Origin: CBDCFV01 sp965216425
GTDB lineage: Bacteria > Chloroflexota > Dehalococcoidia > Lucifugimonadales > UBA3495
Assembly (NCBI GenBank): GCA_965216425.1
Contig: CBDCFV010000006.1
Coordinates: 1,240,001 to 1,304,000 of the forward strand
Length of the DNA stretch: 64,000 bases
Direction: 5' to 3'
Shown here: positions 32,149 through 40,446 of the stretch, in pieces
Layout of the letters: every line of letters begins with the position of its first letter
Position numbering within the stretch: position 1 is the stretch's first letter
Program-made: the position numbers and the translations under genes
Notes under the pieces: generated by a model
Told to the model about the DNA's origin: nothing
Database searches by the model: none
What the model saw: only the letters and a program-made list of their open reading frames with translations

Positions 32149-33762
32149 TCAGGGCTTGTAGAACATCACGGCCCTGCTCGGCTCCCGGCCGCGGCTGGTG
32201 GAGGCCACGTTGTAACGCTGGCCCAGCATATGTTGGAGGCGACGCACGTAGGACCGTTGAGGGGTCAGCTTGATGGACGACTCTCCGCTGAGAACGCGCT
32301 GGGCTGCTTCCTCCGCTTCCTGCATTGCCTGTTCCAAGACCTCTTTGTAGTCCTCGTCCGATGGCGGGGGGGCTTTGCCTTCCTGTCCCGACTCCTTGAC
32401 GATGGCCCGCAGGAAGTCGTGGACCTGGGGCATGGTGTTCTTACGAAGCACATAGACCGGTGTGCCCGTGGACTCGGCGGTGCGGACCAACTGGGAACCG
32501 CGCCGGTAGTGGGTCTTGGTGGTCAGGACTACGTCGGCGCGCCGGAGTTCATTCAAGGCCTGCACCGGAACGCCCATTTCGGCGGCAGCAGCCTCCAGTT
32601 TATCCCGGCCGACACCGAACAGGAACACCCTTATGACCTTGTCCGGGAAGGCGTCGCCGGAGGGAGATGGAGCGACGGACGCGTTCCGCTGCGGCTTATC
32701 GGAATATTCGGCCCCCCAAGGCGCGGGCGTTCCGTCCCTCTGCTGGGTGGTGGTCTCCGTGGTGCGGTTGATCTCTCCTTCTTCATCCAGCCATCGTACC
32801 TCCGGGGCTACCGTGAAACCCCGCAGCCACTGGTCCACAACATGGGCGGCGTTTTCGTGCACCGCCAGCCTGTCCCAGTCCTGTATCTCCACTACTACGT
32901 CAAAGGTGGGCGGCCCTTTCCGCTCCAGGACGGTCTTCTGGGTGCCCCGGTACCGGGCCTCCTGGTCTCCCAGCGTAACCGTCTGCACTCCGCCAACAAG
33001 GTCGGACAGGGTGGGATTCATCACCAGGTTATCGAGGGTGTTGCCGTGAGCGGTGGCAACAAGTTGCACCCCACGCTCCGCAATGGTGCGGGCTGCCGAC
33101 GCTTCCTGTTCGGTGCCCATTTCGTCGATGATAACCACTTCGGGCATGTGGTTCTCCACGGCCTCGATCATAACGGAGTGCTGGTGGGCGGGTGTCGCCA
33201 CCTGCATCCGCCGGGCGCGGCCGATGGCCGGATGGGGCACGTCGCCGTCTCCGGCGATCTCATTGGAGGTATCGACGATGACGACCCTTTTCTTGGCTTC
33301 CACCGACAGCACCCGGGCCATCTCCCGCAGCATGGTGGTCTTGCCGACGCCGGGCCGGCCGAGCAGGAGAATGTTCTTGTTGGAAAAGGCCAAGTCCTCG
33401 ATTATCTTGATAGTACCGAAGACCGCCCGGCCCATGCGGCATGTTATGCCGATTACCTGACCCTTGCGGTTCCGGATAGCGGAAAAACGGTGGAGAGTGC
33501 GTTCTATGCCGGCGCGGTTGTCGCCACCGAAATCACCCAGCCGGGCGATCACGCTCTCCAGGTCCGCCCAAGTAACCTCCTGGTCAGCCAGGACGACGTC
33601 GCCGGACGGGAACCTGGCCTCCGGGACACGCCCAAGGTCCAGAATCACTTCCAGAAGGTCTTCCAATTCACCGTGGGAACGCAGGGTTTCCGCCACCGCC
33701 GCGGGCAAAACATCCAGTAGCAGGTCCAATTCTTGCTGGGCCAAACTCGCCACTAATGTCAA
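32149..33762 (-). CDS. R3H-domain AAA ATPase (Ycf45/SpoIIIAA-like)
   Basis: 537 residues. The start is either TTG at 33762 (1 nt after the upstream stop) or GTG at 33753; either way it is coupled. The ATPase part has GRPGVGKTTMLREMARVL (Walker A, about residue 135), VVIVDTSNEIAGDGDVPHPA, MPEVVIIDEMGTEQEASAAR (Walker B) and VATAHGNTLDNL, matching the SpoIIIAA/Ycf45 group. The C-terminal half has an Asp/Glu-rich linker and ends in an R3H-type nucleic-acid-binding stretch (RRLQHMLGQRYNVASTSRGR, about residues 505-525). These proteins are conserved in cyanobacteria, plastids and Chloroflexota, but their job is unknown; RNA or ssDNA binding is inferred. Neighbours are tmk and a GNAT-like gene. Confidence 0.9.
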   Translation of the reverse strand: MTLVASLAQQELDLLLDVLPAAVAETLRSHGELEDLLEVILDLGRVPEARFPSGDVVLADQEVTWADLESVIARLGDFGGDNRAGIERTLHRFSAIRNRKGQVIGITCRMGRAVFGTIKIIEDLAFSNKNILLLGRPGVGKTTMLREMARVLSVEAKKRVVIVDTSNEIAGDGDVPHPAIGRARRMQVATPAHQHSVMIEAVENHMPEVVIIDEMGTEQEASAARTIAERGVQLVATAHGNTLDNLVMNPTLSDLVGGVQTVTLGDQEARYRGTQKTVLERKGPPTFDVVVEIQDWDRLAVHENAAHVVDQWLRGFTVAPEVRWLDEEGEINRTTETTTQQRDGTPAPWGAEYSDKPQRNASVAPSPSGDAFPDKVIRVFLFGVGRDKLEAAAAEMGVPVQALNELRRADVVLTTKTHYRRGSQLVRTAESTGTPVYVLRKNTMPQVHDFLRAIVKESGQEGKAPPPSDEDYKEVLEQAMQEAEEAAQRVLSGESSIKLTPQRSYVRRLQHMLGQRYNVASTSRGREPSRAVMFYKP

Positions 33763-33763
33763 C

Positions 33764-34711
33764 CTATGCCTCCACTGCCGCCATAACGTGCATTCTCACG
33801 GGTGCGGCTATTCTCTTGACCAGCAGGGTGTACCGGGAAGTTTCGCGTAGTCCGTAGCGGAGCAAGCGGTGTCTTACATGCTCCTGGTAGTCCGGGACAA
33901 GCCATTGCTGGGCGCCTCTCCGAGACAAAGCCCAGTCCAACATAAGAGCGAGCGATCCAGGGAAGTCCGGGTGAGTCATCAATTGGCAGTCTTGGACCTC
34001 TTGAAAGGACCTGATGCACAACCAACCCATGATGCGGTCGTTGTGCCTCAACACCCATTCCTGCTGATTCTCAGTAAAAGGTTCCTGGGCATCCTGCCAC
34101 TGGTCGAAGGTAAGTCCCAACTTGTCACGGACTTTATGGGGAGTAGCGGCGCAGAATAATTGGAACAGGCCATGGTCATCGCTTGGCAAGCGGTCCGACA
34201 GCCCATGAGGGACTGCGGTCTCAACCCTTCCCTGGCTCTCTGCCGGGCCTTCAATCAGTGATTCTTCATAGCAGGGAAAGAAACCGGACCTTTGGGCTTG
34301 GAAAACAACCGGACTGTTGGTGGGCAGGCGTACAACTATGCGTTCGCCCAAGCGAGTCCCAGCCTCACGCACCAATGCTTCCAACATGTCCAGGAATGCG
34401 GAGTCCCACGGTTCGTGGCGCTGATGGCTGTCGGCGCCATTACTCCCGACAGGGACATACAGGTGGTCGACTTCCCAAACCCGACGCCCGTTGCGGTTCC
34501 TGGCCGAACCCATGCCACTGAGGCATGACCCCTGCCACGAGACCAGCGATACCCGGTTGCGGCCGCGAATCAGGGCGTCTTTCCACAAGGATGGCCTGGT
34601 GGGCGTTTCGCCGCTGCAAATGCTCTCCTTGGGGCACACAAGATTGGGCCCCTTGGACACGTTCATTAGAATGCAACGAGCTGCATCGCTGATGCGGAGA
34701 GTTCGCATCAT
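33764..34711 (-). CDS. GNAT-like acetyltransferase, hypothetical
   Basis: 315 residues from the ATG at 34711, which overlaps the pdxT stop by one base (TGATG), so translation is coupled. The N-terminal half (MRTLRISDAARC, VWEVDHLYVP, FLDMLEALVREAGTRLGERI, VVFQAQRSGFFPCYEESLI) has the GNAT pattern of a central strand, a long helix and then the beta-bulge region with GF..Y. The C-terminal half, WVLRHNDRIMGWLCIRSF and LALMLDWALSRRG, may be a second degenerate GNAT-like domain. The acetyl-CoA motif (Q/R)xxGxG/A is not obvious. Function unknown; position between pdxT and the R3H ATPase is the only hint. Confidence 0.65.
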   Translation of the reverse strand: MMRTLRISDAARCILMNVSKGPNLVCPKESICSGETPTRPSLWKDALIRGRNRVSLVSWQGSCLSGMGSARNRNGRRVWEVDHLYVPVGSNGADSHQRHEPWDSAFLDMLEALVREAGTRLGERIVVRLPTNSPVVFQAQRSGFFPCYEESLIEGPAESQGRVETAVPHGLSDRLPSDDHGLFQLFCAATPHKVRDKLGLTFDQWQDAQEPFTENQQEWVLRHNDRIMGWLCIRSFQEVQDCQLMTHPDFPGSLALMLDWALSRRGAQQWLVPDYQEHVRHRLLRYGLRETSRYTLLVKRIAAPVRMHVMAAVEA

Positions 34712-35301
34712 CACGCCGCGGTGGAAGGCTCCTTGGGGATCATGTCCAGAAAGTACCGGTGAAGCCGGTTGTCGCCGGTCAGCTCGGGGTGAAAGGCCGT
34801 GGCCATCAATTTGTCTTGACATACGGCCACGGGTTGTCCGTCGGGCAGAGAGGCCATTACGTCAACTTCTTGTCCAACCCGTATGATAGCCGGAGCGCGT
34901 ATAAACACTCCATGGAAGGGGACTTGGTCGAGTTGGTTGATGGTGAGGTCCTGCTCGAAGCTGTCTACCTGGCGTCCGAAAGCGTTGCGAAGCACACCGA
35001 TGTCCATAAGACCCAAAGGAACAGGGTCTTCCTCGGTGATCTCCTTGGCCATCATTATCATCCCGGCGCAAGTGCCCCAAATGGCCTTACCTTCGTTGGC
35101 CATTCGGGTGATCGGCTCCCGGAGATCATAAATGTTCATCAGGCGACTCAAGGTGGTGCTTTCACCCCCTGGGATGATCAACCCGTCTACGTCCGCCAGT
35201 TGATGGGGCAGCCTTATCTCCCGTCCCTGCACTCCCAACCGCTTCAGTACGGCAATATGCTCGGCAAAGTCTCCTTGTATCGCTAGAACACCGACATTCA
35301 A
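34711..35301 (-). CDS. pdxT: pyridoxal 5'-phosphate synthase glutaminase subunit
   Basis: 196 residues. The class I glutaminase triad is visible: Cys78 in WGTCAGM, His171 and Glu173 in AFHPELT. The LIIPGGESTT loop (residues 41-50) that closes over glutamine is intact. It releases ammonia from glutamine for PdxS in de novo PLP synthesis. It lies 166 nt downstream of pdxS, with a hairpin in between, and is coupled to the GNAT-like gene. Confidence 0.96.
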   Translation of the reverse strand: MNVGVLAIQGDFAEHIAVLKRLGVQGREIRLPHQLADVDGLIIPGGESTTLSRLMNIYDLREPITRMANEGKAIWGTCAGMIMMAKEITEEDPVPLGLMDIGVLRNAFGRQVDSFEQDLTINQLDQVPFHGVFIRAPAIIRVGQEVDVMASLPDGQPVAVCQDKLMATAFHPELTGDNRLHRYFLDMIPKEPSTAA

Positions 35302-35426
35302 CTCGACTTTCTGCTCGCTCTCTTATTCTCCCGGGGTATGTTCGGGGGCGACGAGGTTCTTCCCAAGAACCCACCAATCATTTCTTCAGTGACCGCTTCG
35401 TCACTCAAAGCCCCACGCGGCGGGAC

Positions 35427-35460
35427 ACGGTGGAGAAACGCACAGGCATTTCTCCACCGT
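35427..35460 (-). terminator. perfect 12-bp hairpin between pdxS and pdxT
   Basis: ACGGTGGAGAAA (35427-35438) pairs fully with 35449-35460 around a 10-nt loop. It lies 7 nt past the pdxS stop. There is no T run, so it may set the pdxS:pdxT ratio as a partial terminator or RNA-processing barrier. Confidence 0.45.
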
Positions 35461-35467
35461 CAGGTGT

Positions 35468-36358
35468 TTAGATGCTCCGGGGCGCCAACAGTTCCTCTTC
35501 AGGGATGGTGCGGATGCCGATTCCAACCATGGGTTCGCCCAAGTCTTTAGAGACCTCGGCGAGGATCTTCGGGTCGTTGTAGTGAGTCACGGACTGCACA
35601 ATTGCATATCCCCGGCTGGCGGGGTCGCCGGACTTGAAGATGCCAGAGCCGACAAATACACCGTCGGCGCCAAGCTGCATCATAAGAGCCGCGTCGGCGG
35701 GAGTGGCTACCCCGCCCGCAGCAAAGTTCACCACGGGGAGGCGACCCATGTCACGGGTCTGGATCAGCAACTCCAGGCTCACGCCCAAGTTGCGGGCTTC
35801 CACCACCAACTCGTCGTCAGGCATATTGCGGAGTTTCCGGATCTCGTCCTGGACCGCCCGCATGTGACGGACAGCTTCCACCACATCGCCGGTCCCGGCT
35901 TCTCCCTTGGTCCGAATCATCGTCGCGCCTTCGGATATCCGCCGCAGGGCCTCACCCAAGTCCCGGCAACCACAAACGAAGGGTACGGTAAAGTCGTGCT
36001 TCCAAACGTGGTGGACCTCGTCGGCCGGCGTTAATACTTCGGACTCGTCTACATAGTCGACCCCGAGGGCCTGCAATACCTGGGCTTCGACGAAATGGCC
36101 GATGCGGCACTTGGCCATGACCGGTATGCTCACCGTGTCCATTATCTTGGTGATGATACTGGGGTCAGTCATGCGGGCAACTCCGCCGTCGGCGCGGATG
36201 TCTGCGGGGACGCGTTCCAACGCCATTACGGCGACCGCGCCGGCCTCTTCAGCTATCCTGGCCTGTTCCGGGGAGACCACGTCCATTATGACGCCCCCTT
36301 TGAGCATCTGGGCGTGACCTATTTTTACTGTCTGAGTTCCTGTCAACACGTCGACCAT
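35468..36358 (-). CDS. pdxS: pyridoxal 5'-phosphate synthase lyase subunit
   Basis: 296 residues, starting at ATG 36358 (MVDVLTGTQTVK), since GTGGAGG lies 8 nt upstream. The (beta/alpha)8 barrel motifs are present: KGGVIMDVVSPEQARIAEEA, VMALERVPADIR, VPVMAKCRIGHFVEAQVLQA (active-site Lys), DYVDESEVLTPADE and VNFAAGGVATPADAALMMQL (second Lys-side loop, GGVATP). It combines ribose-5-phosphate, glyceraldehyde-3-phosphate and PdxT-derived ammonia into PLP. First gene of a minus-strand operon with its own promoter. Confidence 0.97.
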   Translation of the reverse strand: MVDVLTGTQTVKIGHAQMLKGGVIMDVVSPEQARIAEEAGAVAVMALERVPADIRADGGVARMTDPSIITKIMDTVSIPVMAKCRIGHFVEAQVLQALGVDYVDESEVLTPADEVHHVWKHDFTVPFVCGCRDLGEALRRISEGATMIRTKGEAGTGDVVEAVRHMRAVQDEIRKLRNMPDDELVVEARNLGVSLELLIQTRDMGRLPVVNFAAGGVATPADAALMMQLGADGVFVGSGIFKSGDPASRGYAIVQSVTHYNDPKILAEVSKDLGEPMVGIGIRTIPEEELLAPRSI

Positions 36359-36400
36359 TTGTGTTCCTCCACGGGGAAATATCACCGCTCGTTAGCGGGT

Positions 36401-36430
36401 ATTATACGCTGACCGTCGCTTGGTTATCAA
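36401..36430 (-). promoter_or_regulatory. sigma70-type promoter of the pdxS operon
   Basis: On the minus strand TTGATA (36430-36425), an 18-bp spacer and a perfect TATAAT (36406-36401), 43 bp upstream of the pdxS ATG. Confidence 0.7.
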
Positions 36431-37104
36431 TTGTAAGGCTATGGGCTGCGACGGTAACGTGGATTCCCGGAGAGAGGTCCGAGGCCGAAATTCAAAAATG
36501 TGTGTCATTCTGTATGATTGTGTGTCATTCAGCTTCGGCGGCAAGGTCCGGCATCCGGTTTTCCTTGTCATTTATCCCGGATAACGACCAATTTTGTGCC
36601 AGTTTTTGCCTCCCTTTGTGTCATTGTGCGCCACTGTCAGAATCAGGATTTACAGGATTAAAGGATTTACAGGATGGGCCGCGGCCATGCTGGGAACGCC
36701 AGCATCAGGCAAGTCCTGTCACGAACAACTGTTGCAAGGGGAGGAGTCAGTCTTGTTCTATTGCTGTCATTCTTGGGCGTTGTCCCTTGGGGATGTATCT
36801 ATGGTAGGGGGTGTTGTGCGTGTTGGGAAGGGGCGGGTGGCAGTGGGTCTGAACGGTGGCCCGTTTGATTTGGGTGATAGCTCGGCGGGGTCCAAGCCTG
36901 GCGTGAGGAGACAGGGACGGTATGAATCCGGCTTTATGGCATGGGCGAGGGGAAGAAGCCCCGTGCAAGGGGTGAGAGTGGTAATAAGCGAGGGCAACCA
37001 CAAGAGTTGCCCCTACGGGATAACGTGGCTCCGCGTGTAGCTGCGGCCATTGTGGACCCCTTGGACGTACAACCAAGAGGTCCTGTTCGAGCTGTGACTT
37101 TAAC
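36431..37104. other. noncoding intergenic stretch with short direct repeats
   Basis: No frame here has a ribosome binding site and protein-like composition. It holds repeated TGTGTCATT elements (36500-36640) and a direct repeat of AGGATTTACAGGAT (about 36649-36676), a common dispersed intergenic motif. The segment 36740-37080 can be translated in several frames, but all look like repeat-derived peptides. Confidence 0.55.
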
Positions 37105-37134
37105 TTGACAGCCTGAACGGGTTGCCTCTACTAT
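37105..37134 (+). promoter_or_regulatory. promoter of tRNA-Phe
   Basis: A perfect TTGACA (37105-37110), an 18-bp spacer and TACTAT (37129-37134), 14 bp before the tRNA 5' end. Confidence 0.75.
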
Positions 37135-37147
37135 TTAATTCCTGCCT

Positions 37148-37223
37148 GCCGAGGTAGCTCAGGTGGTAGAGCACGGCACTGAAAATGCCGGTGTCGACAG
37201 TTCGAGTCTGTCCCTCGGCACCA
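37148..37223 (+). tRNA. tRNA-Phe (anticodon GAA), CCA encoded
   Basis: A complete cloverleaf. Acceptor stem GCCGAGG (37148-37154) pairs with CCTCGGC, discriminator A37220 and an encoded CCA. The D arm is GCTCAGGTGGTAGAGC. The anticodon arm is CGGCA-CTGAAAA-TGCCG, with GAA at positions 34-36. The T arm is GACAG-TTCGAGT-CTGTC. It reads UUU/UUC codons. Preceded by a strong promoter. Confidence 0.97.
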
Positions 37224-37400
37224 CTAGTATCAATTTCTCCCAAGGTCCTATCCAAGTCTGTATCAATAATCAGGGACATCTCCTTTTCCCACCATTTCTG
37301 CTGGACAAATTCACAGCACCAAACGTGCGGTGGGCAACAGCGTCAGTTTGTTGACTGGCATGCTGAATAGATAGCAAAGGACTTGCTACGCACATCGAAC

Positions 37401-37430
37401 ACCGTCACCCTTTGGTGGCGGTTTTTTTAT
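37401..37430 (+). terminator. intrinsic terminator downstream of tRNA-Phe
   Basis: ACCGTCACC (37401-37409) pairs with GGTGGCGGT (37414-37422, one G-U pair) around CTTT and runs into seven Ts. The 175 nt between the tRNA and this terminator hold no recognisable gene and could be tRNA trailer or a small RNA. Confidence 0.85.
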
Positions 37431-37505
37431 TGGAGCCGCTCCGACAGCCCAGCGGCAAGGTGAGGGGCAATTCTGACTTGGCCTTCAATTCCATGTCATA
37501 ATTAC

Positions 37506-37534
37506 TTGACAGTCATGTAAGTTTGTAATAATGT
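37506..37534 (+). promoter_or_regulatory. promoter of the RHH-protein gene
   Basis: TTGACA (37506-37511), a 17-bp spacer and TAATGT (37529-37534) in an AT-rich stretch, 77 bp before the ATG at 37611. Confidence 0.55.
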
Positions 37535-37610
37535 AATTGCACATATTTATTACGGTGTTTAACTACTTACCGCATTGCATTCTTACCAAGTTAACTCAGG
37601 AGGAGGCTTT

Positions 37611-38018
37611 ATGGCACAAGATAATGTTTCCGGGTCCGGAGAACGGGTAGTCCGGGGAGTGGAAGCGATGGGCAAAGGGCTGACGGAAGTGGGCCGGGGC
37701 GTTCGCGACGCGGCAGCCGCAGGCGTGGAGAACGTCCGGGAAACCGTCCGCAACCGGATTCCCACCGAGCGCCAGACCCGGGACAACGTGGTTATGGTGC
37801 GCGTGGACAAGGATAGCTTGGACCGCATGGACGACCTGATTGAGGCCGGTGTAGTTGGCAGCCGCTCCGAAGCCGCCAACTACCTGATAACCGAGGGCAT
37901 CAAGTCGCGCCAGAACTTCTTCGACGTGGTGGCATCCAAGGTGGCGGAGATAAGGCAGGCCAAGGAGGAGTTGCGGCGCCTGACGGTCGACGAGGAAGAA
38001 GAAGCGCCCCAGGATTAA
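37611..38018 (+). CDS. ribbon-helix-helix-type protein
   Basis: 135 residues from ATG 37611, with AGGAGG upstream. After a Gly/Ala-rich N-terminal stretch, residues ~62-105 (VVMVRVDKDSLDRMDDLIEA, then GVVGSRSEAANYLITEGIKS) form a clear RHH pattern: one strand, two helices and the GSRSEA turn. The C-terminal helix (FFDVVASKVAEIRQAKEELR) ends in an acidic tail. RHH proteins are dimeric DNA-binding regulators, often antitoxins. No toxin is adjacent; the N-terminal segment could be amphipathic. It may act on its own promoter. Confidence 0.8.
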   Translation: MAQDNVSGSGERVVRGVEAMGKGLTEVGRGVRDAAAAGVENVRETVRNRIPTERQTRDNVVMVRVDKDSLDRMDDLIEAGVVGSRSEAANYLITEGIKSRQNFFDVVASKVAEIRQAKEELRRLTVDEEEEAPQD

Positions 38019-38047
38019 TTATCCACCGGGCAGAATCCCATCACTTG

Positions 38048-38209
38048 GAGACTATCTCAAAACCAATCAGTCTCGCTGATTTCCCAACGTCGCAGACTGA
38101 GGCCTATAGATTCCCGCCTGCGCGGGAATGACGGGTAGGGTGCGGGGATGACGGGTAGGGTGCGGGAATGACAGTCTGGGTGCAGCGACAAGTCTTGAGA
38201 TAGGTTCTT
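38048..38209. mobile_element. MITE-like element copy 3, with both terminal repeats
   Basis: Left end GAGACTATCTCAAAACC (38048-38064), right end CTTGAGATAGGTTC (about 38194-38207). The interior has CAATCAGTCTCGCTGATTTCC, the core hairpin ATTCCCGCCTGCGCGGGAAT and two GATGACGGGTAGGGTGCGG repeats. No coding capacity. Confidence 0.75.
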
Positions 38210-38224
38210 ACATAGGAGACACCA

Positions 38225-39409
38225 ATGTGGCAAGTTACGGCCGGTCAGCACATCAACTGCTTTGTTTGCGATCAACAGATACTGCCAGGCTCCTCATGCA
38301 TTTCCGATTTGCCGGAGCAGCTTCCCAAGAAGGTCACCCGGCGCGATTACCGCCATTTTCACTTGGAATATCCCGAAGGCGATGGACCGGCGGATGAACC
38401 ACCCAAATCCTGCTACCAGGTTTTTGCTGACCAACTGAAACCTGAGCAGGCAAAACAGGAATCGGTCTGCCTCTTTTGCGGGCACCTTGTCCTTGAGGGC
38501 GAAGAGTTGCTCCAAGACTTTTTCTACGTCAGGGACGACCGCCGGAGATACGACGGCATTGAAAACAACCGGGGCCCGGCAGCCCTGCTGTCGGCACTGG
38601 CCAAAGGGCAGCAAGTAAAGCCTGCCCCCTTCCTGTCGCGCCTGAGCGGGCCCATGCAGAACAAGTTTCGCATTGCAGGGTTGGGAGGAAGGAGAGGAGT
38701 CCGCGGTCCGGCCTCCGCCCAGGAATTCTACAGCTCCAGCGTCCCGGGACCAGTCCGTAACCTGGGCGAAGGCTCGGTCAGGCAGTTTACCAACGGCAAG
38801 CAGGCCAGCCATATCCGCTCCGTGGCCAACGCTCCCAGCCAAGCCCACAACCCCACCAACATCATATGGGAATCGGCCAAGGCCAACACCGCGCGGGGCT
38901 CCCGCAACATGACCAAGCTGGAAGTCGTCGGCGCCCGCACCTCCAACGCAGCCCACACCGCCGGGATAGTGGGCGCCGCGGCGGCCAAACGCGCTGGCCG
39001 GGGCGCCTTGTGGACTGCTGTATTGGCATTGCCGGTAAGTCTGGTGGAAAACGGGATCAATGTCTCCCGGGGCAAGAAAACTCGTGAGGAAGCCCTCAAG
39101 GACACCGGCAAGGACTTGGCCACCGCCGGGGTAGCCGGTGGCGCAGTAGCGGCCGGAACCACGGTAGCCATATCCTTGGGGGCCGGCCCCGCCTTGCTTG
39201 CGGCCGGCCCGGTGCTGGTCCCCGTCGGCGTGGGCCTTTTCGCCATCTCCGCCGGCAACCGCATCTGGCGGGCTTGGCAGGATAACCTGGCGCGGGTGGA
39301 ACTGAACTTCCATAGCACCTGCCCAGACTGTGAGCCAGGCGAGGACTGCTACGCCGCTTTTACCGAATGGGTCAGCACCTACGGAACGGCAATAGCGGAA
39401 GAAAGGTAA
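38225..39409 (+). CDS. hypothetical protein with two zinc-ribbon-like Cys pairs and a hydrophobic C-terminal region
   Basis: 394 residues. The N-terminal 100 residues have CFVC (12-15) with C26, then CLFC at about 82-85, all preceded and followed by short strands, suggesting two zinc knuckles. A disordered linker rich in Gly/Asn/Arg follows. Residues ~255-345 hold hydrophobic segments (LWTAVLALPVSLV, AGGAVAAGTTVAISLGAGPALLAAGPVLVPVGVGLFAIS), and the tail has CPDCEPGEDCYAAF. The mix of zinc ribbons and a glycine-rich membrane-active-looking region recalls some effector proteins, but I cannot assign it. It is 15 nt after the MITE-like element and follows the RHH gene. Confidence 0.7.
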   Translation: MWQVTAGQHINCFVCDQQILPGSSCISDLPEQLPKKVTRRDYRHFHLEYPEGDGPADEPPKSCYQVFADQLKPEQAKQESVCLFCGHLVLEGEELLQDFFYVRDDRRRYDGIENNRGPAALLSALAKGQQVKPAPFLSRLSGPMQNKFRIAGLGGRRGVRGPASAQEFYSSSVPGPVRNLGEGSVRQFTNGKQASHIRSVANAPSQAHNPTNIIWESAKANTARGSRNMTKLEVVGARTSNAAHTAGIVGAAAAKRAGRGALWTAVLALPVSLVENGINVSRGKKTREEALKDTGKDLATAGVAGGAVAAGTTVAISLGAGPALLAAGPVLVPVGVGLFAISAGNRIWRAWQDNLARVELNFHSTCPDCEPGEDCYAAFTEWVSTYGTAIAEER

Positions 39410-39550
39410 TCCCCCACTTATCTTGTGGAGCCAGAATTGAGCTTGGGGCACCTGCGAACAATCGACGTTCAGACACGGTTGCGCCCGCGGGGATGCCGCC
39501 GTACACTGTCCGCGTTTGGAATCCGGGCACACACGCTATGGAGGCACGCT

Positions 39551-40336
39551 ATGAGTGAACTGGACGACCGCTACGAACGCGGACAGGAAACGCGGAGGAT
39601 GTTTGGCGGCGGGCAAATCAGCGGCGGGTCGTCGCCGGGGGCGTGGGACATTGCGCCGGACTTGGAAAGGATAATTGGCGAGGCGCTGTTCGGCACCATT
39701 TGGAAGCGGCCGGCGCTGACGCCGGTGCAGCGGGAGATGATCACGCTGTCGTGCCTCATAGTCATGAACCGGGAAGTACAGCTGAAGCGGCACTTGAGCA
39801 ATGCGCTGAACGTAGGACTGACGCCGGAGCAGGTCGTGGAGTTGATCATTCACGACACTTGGTACGGTGGAGCGCCAGCGGGCATCCAAGCGCTGACGCT
39901 GTGTAGAGAGGTCTTTGAGGAGCGGGGGATAGACTTCACGCCGGCCCGTATCCACGATGCCAGCGAAGATCCCGACAGCCTGTTCCAGCGGGGCGACGAG
40001 TTCCGGCGCAACTACATGGGAATCACCTCCACGGCGCGGCCGGCCCCGCCGACGGAAGCTGAGAGAGAACTGGGGCGTACTACCGGAGAATACTACTGGG
40101 GAGCGACCTGGACCCGACCGGGGCTTGATCTCCCCAGCCGTTGCCTTTGCACCATGACGTGCTTGGCGGCGCTGGGACGCGAGGGGCCCTTGCGGAGCCA
40201 CATCCGCGGCGCGCTTAACATCGGGTTCACTCAGGACCAGGTCATCGAGGTGTTCGGCCACATGACGCTATACGCCGGGATACCGTTCGCCCGGGGTGCA
40301 ATGGACATTGCCAACGAGATTTTCACCAGCGCGTGA
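39551..40336 (+). CDS. carboxymuconolactone decarboxylase (CMD/AhpD)-family protein, two domains
   Basis: 261 residues from ATG 39551 (MSELDDRYERGQETRRMFGG), with GGAGG upstream; an earlier in-frame ATG adds an unlikely Arg-rich stretch. Two CMD-like halves: first half MITLSCLIVMNREVQLKRHL and NALNVGLTPEQVVELIIH; second half CTMTCLAALGREGPLRSHIR and GALNIGFTQDQVIEVFGHMTLYAG. The CxxC peroxidase motif of AhpD is absent, so this fits the decarboxylase-like branch, not the peroxidase branch. The substrate is unknown. An efficient hairpin follows the stop. Confidence 0.87.
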   Translation: MSELDDRYERGQETRRMFGGGQISGGSSPGAWDIAPDLERIIGEALFGTIWKRPALTPVQREMITLSCLIVMNREVQLKRHLSNALNVGLTPEQVVELIIHDTWYGGAPAGIQALTLCREVFEERGIDFTPARIHDASEDPDSLFQRGDEFRRNYMGITSTARPAPPTEAERELGRTTGEYYWGATWTRPGLDLPSRCLCTMTCLAALGREGPLRSHIRGALNIGFTQDQVIEVFGHMTLYAGIPFARGAMDIANEIFTSA

Positions 40337-40362
40337 AGATGCTTCCGGGTGTATGAAGCGTG

Positions 40363-40396
40363 ATCAGGGGCCGGTTTGCAAACCGGCCCCTGATTG
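40363..40396 (+). terminator. strong hairpin after the CMD gene
   Basis: ATCAGGGGCCGGTTT and AAACCGGCCCCTGAT pair perfectly (15 bp) around a 2-nt loop and are followed by TGTT. It lies between convergent genes, so it may serve both strands. Confidence 0.65.
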
Positions 40397-40446
40397 TTCC
40401 GGGCGTAAGGCAGGGGTATCAAGGACGGCAGTGGCGACCTCGTCCA

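Noticed and set aside
32089..33720. 543-residue plus-strand frame
   Set aside because: It is antisense to the R3H ATPase, which has complete Walker motifs.
36740..37080. Possible small genes on either strand near the tRNA
   Set aside because: Frames overlap each other, lack ribosome binding sites and resemble peptides made from dispersed repeats.
39551..40336. CMD protein as another Sec-containing AhpD
   Set aside because: It has no CxxC or in-frame TGA; both halves are of the non-peroxidase type.
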